From NCBI GenBank assembly GCA_017550775.1, contig JAFZOA010000710.1, forward strand, positions 1 through 8,022: a stretch of 8,022 bases of DNA, in the 5' to 3' direction. This DNA comes from Ruminiclostridium sp. GTDB taxonomy: Bacteria > Bacillota_A > Clostridia > Oscillospirales > Ruminococcaceae. Of this stretch, positions 4,478 through 8,022 are shown piece after piece. Below the pieces are notes generated by a model. It had not been told where the DNA came from. It did no database searches and saw only the letters and a program-made list of their open reading frames with translations. Made by a program: the position numbers and the translations under genes. Every line of letters starts with the position of its first letter. Position 1 is the first letter of the stretch.

Positions 4478-5584
4478 ATGAGCGAAATATGGAACCCGTG
4501 GCACGGCTGTCATAAGCTGAGTCCGGGGTGCGCGAACTGCTATGTTTACAGGCGTGACGAGAGCATCGGAAAAGACGCGTCCGTCGTGACAAAGACCGGC
4601 GATTATGGTCTCCCGCTGAGAAAGAACAGACAGGGGCAGTATAAGCTTACCGCCGATAACGGTGTAATCTATACCTGCATGACCTCGGATTTCTTCCTCG
4701 AAGACGCGGATGAATGGCGGCAGGAATGCTGGGATATGATACGGGAGCGCAGCGACCTGCATTTCCACATCATCACCAAAAGAATAGACCGCTTTGACCC
4801 TCCGCCCGACTGGGGCGACGGCTGGGAGAATGTGACGATCTGCTCGACCTGCGAAAACCAGGACAGAGCGGATCACAGGCTCCCGATATTTCTGAACCTG
4901 CCGATAAAGCACCGTGAGATCATCTGTGAACCTATGCTCGGTGAGATAGATATGGAGAAATACCTCGCAGCGGGGCTGATCGAAAATGTTGTCTGCGGCG
5001 GCGAGTCCGGAAACAATGCAAGGCCGTGTGATCTCAGGTGGATACAGGACGTGCGCAGACAGTGCGTCCGGCACGCTGTATCGTTTTATTTCAAGCAGAC
5101 CGGAGCCGTATTCATCAAGGACGGCAGAACATATCATATCGAGCGTAAAATGCAGATGCCGCAGGCGAAAAAGTCGTGTTACAGCTACATCCCCGGTACG
5201 GGAAGCGCCGACGGTATCGTGTATAAGCTCCCGGAGCGGGGGGAGCTGTTCGCGGGGCTGAGCAGATCGGAGTTCAGGCGCCGCTTTCATCTCTCGGCAA
5301 AGGACAGGGAGTATATCGCGGAGAAAGGTCTCGGAACTATCCGAAGCCACGCAAGAGACTTCGTGGAGAAACGGTTATCCGCGGAAAACCCCGACAACGA
5401 CGGAAAGCAGACACCGATGAAAGGACACCCCGTCTTTATCGCACAGCACGCGACAGCCTGCTGCTGCCGGGGGTGCCTGGAAAAATGGCACCATATACCC
5501 GCGGGCAAGGTGCTGAATGAAGCGGAGCAGGAATACATCGTAGATGTGCTTATGGACTGGATAGAAGCTGATCGTAAGAGGTAA
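4478..5584 (+). CDS. DUF5131 (phage Gp37/Gp68 family) protein fused to a DUF4186 domain
   Basis: Encodes 368 residues. The N-terminal part (about 1-215) is DUF5131: it opens IWNPWHGCHKLSPGCANCYV with Cys11, Cys18 and Cys21 (CX6CX2C), like the three-Cys motif compared with radical SAM cluster sites. It goes on through HFHIITKRIDRF, STCENQDRADHRLPI and NVVCGGESGNNARPCD, all typical of the family. After a linker, residues 257-365 are a DUF4186 domain: FRRRFHLSAKDREYI, GKQTPMKGHPVFIAQHATAC and CRGCLEKWHHIP, a His/Cys-rich segment that could bind metal. Neither domain has a settled function. DUF5131 often occurs in phage and mobile contexts, sometimes beside three-Cys-motif partner (TcmP) proteins, but none is visible here. 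The ATG at 4478 is preferred: GAGGTG lies 6 bases upstream, and the GTG at 4469 overlaps that site. The flanking genes are not obviously related in function. Confidence 0.9.
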   Translation: MSEIWNPWHGCHKLSPGCANCYVYRRDESIGKDASVVTKTGDYGLPLRKNRQGQYKLTADNGVIYTCMTSDFFLEDADEWRQECWDMIRERSDLHFHIITKRIDRFDPPPDWGDGWENVTICSTCENQDRADHRLPIFLNLPIKHREIICEPMLGEIDMEKYLAAGLIENVVCGGESGNNARPCDLRWIQDVRRQCVRHAVSFYFKQTGAVFIKDGRTYHIERKMQMPQAKKSCYSYIPGTGSADGIVYKLPERGELFAGLSRSEFRRRFHLSAKDREYIAEKGLGTIRSHARDFVEKRLSAENPDNDGKQTPMKGHPVFIAQHATACCCRGCLEKWHHIPAGKVLNEAEQEYIVDVLMDWIEADRKR

Positions 5585-5589
5585 GTTTA

Positions 5590-5660
5590 AGGAACCGCTG
5601 ATTAAATCTTGCACGTCGCTTGCATTGCATCTTTTTGCCGTCATCTTGCACAAAAATCCC
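5590..5660. repeat. Possible dispersed intergenic repeat or transposable-element remnant
   Basis: The segment just after the DUF5131 gene starts AGGAACCGCTGATTAAATC and contains two exact copies of ATCTTGCAC (5606-5614 and 5643-5651) around a TTGCATTGCATC stretch. I recall similar blocks, with GGAACCGCTGATT ends, recurring in Ruminococcus genomes, but cannot verify it here. No matching inverted end is present in the window, so if real it is a half element. It has no coding potential. Confidence 0.35.
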
Positions 5661-5696
5661 CTTGACTTGCGTAAAGCAAAAAAAACTGTAACTGTC

Positions 5697-5725
5697 TTGA
5701 ATAATCCGTCGTTTTGTAATATAAT
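5697..5725 (+). promoter_or_regulatory. Sigma-A type promoter of the surface protein gene
   Basis: TTGAAT (5697-5702), a 17-bp spacer and TATAAT (5720-5725). Transcription would begin near 5732, giving a leader of about 58 nt that contains AAAGGAG (5774-5780) nine bases before the ATG at 5790. No extended -10 is present, unlike the other three promoters in the window. Confidence 0.82.
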
Positions 5726-5789
5726 ACAAATTAAGAAAATGTCCTGCAGGATATTAAACATAATGTACCGGATAAAGGAGCATCACTTT

Positions 5790-8022
5790 ATGAAAAGGCT
5801 ATCAGAAAAACTTCTTTCCGCATTTCTGGCGGGAACAGCAGTCTTTTCCGCGTCAGCAGCTATGTCTGTAACTGCCGAAGCTAAAACCGGAGTTGCTGTA
5901 AACGAAAAAAACTTCCCGGACCCGATATTCAGGAACTGTATCCGAAAAGCCTTTGACGAAGACGGCAACGGATATCTTGACAGCGACGAGATCTTTCTTG
6001 CACGCAACGTCCACTGTGAAAACCTCGGTGTCCGTTCGATAAAGGGAATAGAGCACTTACCTTATCTTACGGGGCTGTGGTGCAAAGGCAATCACCTAAC
6101 GGAAATGGATCTTTCACATAATCCTGAGCTTGTGGGTATATGGTGTTCCTTCAATGATTTTACCGATCTGGATTTTTCCGACTGCCCCGATCTTGAATGG
6201 GTGTACTGCTTCAACTGCGATCTTAAAACTCTGAATGTCAGGAACAATCCCAAGCTTGCATATCTTGAGTGCAACGCGAACCCCGATCTTAAAGAGCTCG
6301 ATCTGTCACAGAACCGTCTGCTGGAAAACCTCTTCGCGAGCAACTGCGGACTTACATCCCTCGACCTGTCAAATAATCCCGAGCTCTGTGATCTCACGGC
6401 ATTCTACAACGATCTGGAATATGTTGATGTTTCAAAAAACACAAAGATGAAAAGGCTCGATATATGGCATAATGAGCGTCTTAAAAATATAGATGTCAGC
6501 AATATGAAGGACCTTGAATATCTGAACGTTGCGTGGACTGATATGTCGGAGATCGATGTAAGCCACAACCATAAACTTTACGAACTTGTCTGCGGGTACA
6601 ACAAGAGCGGGAAGCTCAGATCCATTGACCTTTCTCACAACCCGGAGCTTTCATATCTCGGAGTCGAATGCAATACCGAGCTTGAATCACTTGATCTGAC
6701 CCATAACCCGAAGCTTTATTACCTCATGGCGTTCGGCCTCATGCAGATTGACCATATAGATATAAGCAAAAACTTCCGCCTCTGCAAAGCATACAATGAG
6801 GGAGAATATGTGCACGAGACCGAAAATCTCGGCTATGTATATTCCATGACGCTGGATTACGGCGGGAGCGGCGATCCCTTCGATCAGCTCAGATACTGCG
6901 TTGCTTTCGATGATGATACAAAGATTACCGCAAAGTTCAAAGGGAAAAATGTTCCCGACAGCATAATAGATACAGACGACGGTCATTCCGGTTCGGAGCG
7001 TTTCGTTACAAGATACGGTGCGGTGCAGACACTGTATGAGCTTGCGGGAAAGCCCTCGGTAAGCGGAACTTCACGATTTACAGATGTTCCGTCCGACTGC
7101 CCCTACGCAGACGCGGTAAGGTGGGGCGAGGAAAACAATATCTGCTTCGGTTATCCCGTACTCGCAGAGGATACCTTCTCGGGCAATTCCCCCGTGACAA
7201 GACAGGATTTCGGACTTATGGCGCACAGATTTGCGACGTGCATGGGGCTCGGTACAGCCTTTGACTACGGCAGAACAGACTGGTTCGACGATTTCACGGA
7301 TATAGATTTCTACGCGTGGGGTCCTTTCACATGGTCGGTGCAGTTCGGTGTGGTGTATCTCGAAGAAGGTGCGGCAAGATGCTATCCTTATGGTAGGATA
7401 ACATTCAGCGAGTTTCAGTCCGGACTTGATAATCTTATGGATCTTGACGAGGCGGCATCTTATTCCGCGAAGGTCGGCGGGAATTACGGAGCCGATTACG
7501 TCACGGACAGCACCGAAGGCAGCGCAGGTGCTTCGTTACCGGCCGTCAAAGCCGACAAGGTCGGTGAGAACGGCGTAAAGCTTGTGTGGAGCGCACTTTC
7601 CGGCGTTGACGGCTATATTGTACAGATGCTTGATAACGGTAAGTGGAAGAACGTTAAGATCATCAGGGACAGAACAAAAACATCGGCGTCTATAACAGGT
7701 CTCAAAGCCGGAACAAAGTACACTTACAGAGTACAGTCATTCACAGTGCAGAACGGCAAAAAGAACGCAAAGACCTGCTGCAAAGCGACAGATATCATCA
7801 CCCGTCCTGCCTCAGTCAGCAAGTTCAGCGCTGTCGTCAGCGGCAATAATATCAGACTGAGCTGGAACAGGAATAAGAACGCCATGGGATATCAGTTACA
7901 GATTTACAAAAACGGCAGGTGGCAGGTCATAAAGAATTACAGCGGCGACAGGCACACCGGACATACTGTCAAAGGGCTCGGAGCGGGAACATATAAGTTC
8001 CGGATACGTACATATATGACCG
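5790..8022 (+). CDS. Secreted multidomain surface protein: EF-hand, leucine-rich repeats, SLH-like and Fn3 domains (cut by right edge)
   Basis: Open from ATG 5790 to the window edge, 744 complete residues visible. Residues 1-31 are a signal peptide with a probable cut after AEA. Residues 56-67 (DEDGNGYLDSDE) form a canonical EF-hand loop with acidic or Asn ligands at positions 1, 3, 5, 9 and 12, so calcium binding is likely. Residues 80-340 carry leucine-rich repeats of about 21-23 residues (LxxLDLSxNPELxxL). Residues 429-482 (RFTDVPSDCPYADAVRWGEE, later TRQDFGLMAHRFA) and about 498-545 (WFDDFTDIDF, later ITFSEFQSGL) look like SLH repeats, which hold proteins on the cell wall. Residues 583-672 and 674 onward are two Fn3 domains, the second incomplete. 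Such proteins of gut Firmicutes are thought to mediate adhesion or substrate binding. No catalytic domain or sortase signal is seen, but the C-terminus is missing. Confidence 0.93.
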   Translation, partial: MKRLSEKLLSAFLAGTAVFSASAAMSVTAEAKTGVAVNEKNFPDPIFRNCIRKAFDEDGNGYLDSDEIFLARNVHCENLGVRSIKGIEHLPYLTGLWCKGNHLTEMDLSHNPELVGIWCSFNDFTDLDFSDCPDLEWVYCFNCDLKTLNVRNNPKLAYLECNANPDLKELDLSQNRLLENLFASNCGLTSLDLSNNPELCDLTAFYNDLEYVDVSKNTKMKRLDIWHNERLKNIDVSNMKDLEYLNVAWTDMSEIDVSHNHKLYELVCGYNKSGKLRSIDLSHNPELSYLGVECNTELESLDLTHNPKLYYLMAFGLMQIDHIDISKNFRLCKAYNEGEYVHETENLGYVYSMTLDYGGSGDPFDQLRYCVAFDDDTKITAKFKGKNVPDSIIDTDDGHSGSERFVTRYGAVQTLYELAGKPSVSGTSRFTDVPSDCPYADAVRWGEENNICFGYPVLAEDTFSGNSPVTRQDFGLMAHRFATCMGLGTAFDYGRTDWFDDFTDIDFYAWGPFTWSVQFGVVYLEEGAARCYPYGRITFSEFQSGLDNLMDLDEAASYSAKVGGNYGADYVTDSTEGSAGASLPAVKADKVGENGVKLVWSALSGVDGYIVQMLDNGKWKNVKIIRDRTKTSASITGLKAGTKYTYRVQSFTVQNGKKNAKTCCKATDIITRPASVSKFSAVVSGNNIRLSWNRNKNAMGYQLQIYKNGRWQVIKNYSGDRHTGHTVKGLGAGTYKFRIRTYMT
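6027..6800 (+). repeat. Leucine-rich repeat array within the surface protein
   Basis: About twelve tandem units code for the pattern LxxLdlSxNpeLxxLxcxxN, as in MDLSHNPELVGIWCSFND, LDLSNNPELCDLTAFYND and IDLSHNPELSYLGVECNTEL. Early units carry a Cys at the same place (LWCKGN, IWCSFN, VYCFNC, LECNAN), which would line up on one face of the solenoid. The units have diverged at DNA level, so this is an old array rather than a recent expansion. Confidence 0.85.

Noticed and set aside
4447..4515. 22-codon frame overlapping the start of the DUF5131 gene
   Set aside because: It has no ribosome site and no recognisable content, and sits out of frame within a well-supported gene.
4454..5350. 298-codon open frame on the minus strand opposite the DUF5131 gene
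   Set aside because: It is the shadow of a strongly recognised plus-strand gene. It has no family resemblance and no ribosome site at its start.

Overview
The window looks like chromosome of an anaerobic gut Firmicute of the Ruminococcus type (Oscillospiraceae). The GC content is moderate, promoters are strong sigma-A type with extended -10 boxes, and Shine-Dalgarno sites are of the AAAGGAG/AAGGAGG type. The clues to the lineage are a Nif11-type double-glycine leader, an EF-hand/leucine-rich-repeat/SLH/Fn3 surface protein, a DUF5131-DUF4186 protein and PPC (DUF296) proteins. This assignment comes from gene content only.

Left part, minus strand (1-1690): a three-gene operon read right to left from a clear promoter at 1662-1690. 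It encodes a 133-residue soluble protein with an arginine-rich tail, a 338-residue lipoprotein made of two related domains, and the start of an integral membrane protein cut by the window edge. The spacing is tight (19 bp, then 5 bp), so the lipoprotein and membrane protein probably act together at the envelope. No enzymatic function can be assigned.

Middle left, minus strand (1767-2610): a peptide precursor gene with its own extended -10 promoter, a roughly 210-nt 5' leader, a perfect ribosome site and a strong terminator. The protein reads as a Nif11-type leader ending in a double-glycine site, followed by a core region of about 100 residues. Codon 8 is TAA, so the gene is broken, recoded or carries a sequence error. 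It was missed by ORF calling because no usable start follows the stop. No maturation enzyme or exporter is in the window.

Middle right, plus strand (2750-4435): a well-formed promoter drives a PPC-domain (DUF296) protein with a HxH...GGH metal motif. A four-helix membrane protein and a 97-residue helical protein follow, and their genes overlap by 11 bp. Next is the C-terminal remnant of a D-lactate dehydrogenase, with its N-terminal two thirds missing and its catalytic histidine changed to arginine.

Right part, plus strand (4478-8022): a DUF5131 (phage Gp37/Gp68) protein with a CX6CX2C motif fused to a DUF4186 domain. Then comes a short repeat-like intergenic stretch and a strong promoter. 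The last gene is a large secreted surface protein: signal peptide, EF-hand loop, leucine-rich repeats, two SLH-like segments and at least two Fn3 domains, running off the right edge.

The window is a mosaic of small transcription units. The two damaged genes suggest an accessory region under weak selection. The feature most worth a second look is the interrupted Nif11-type precursor.
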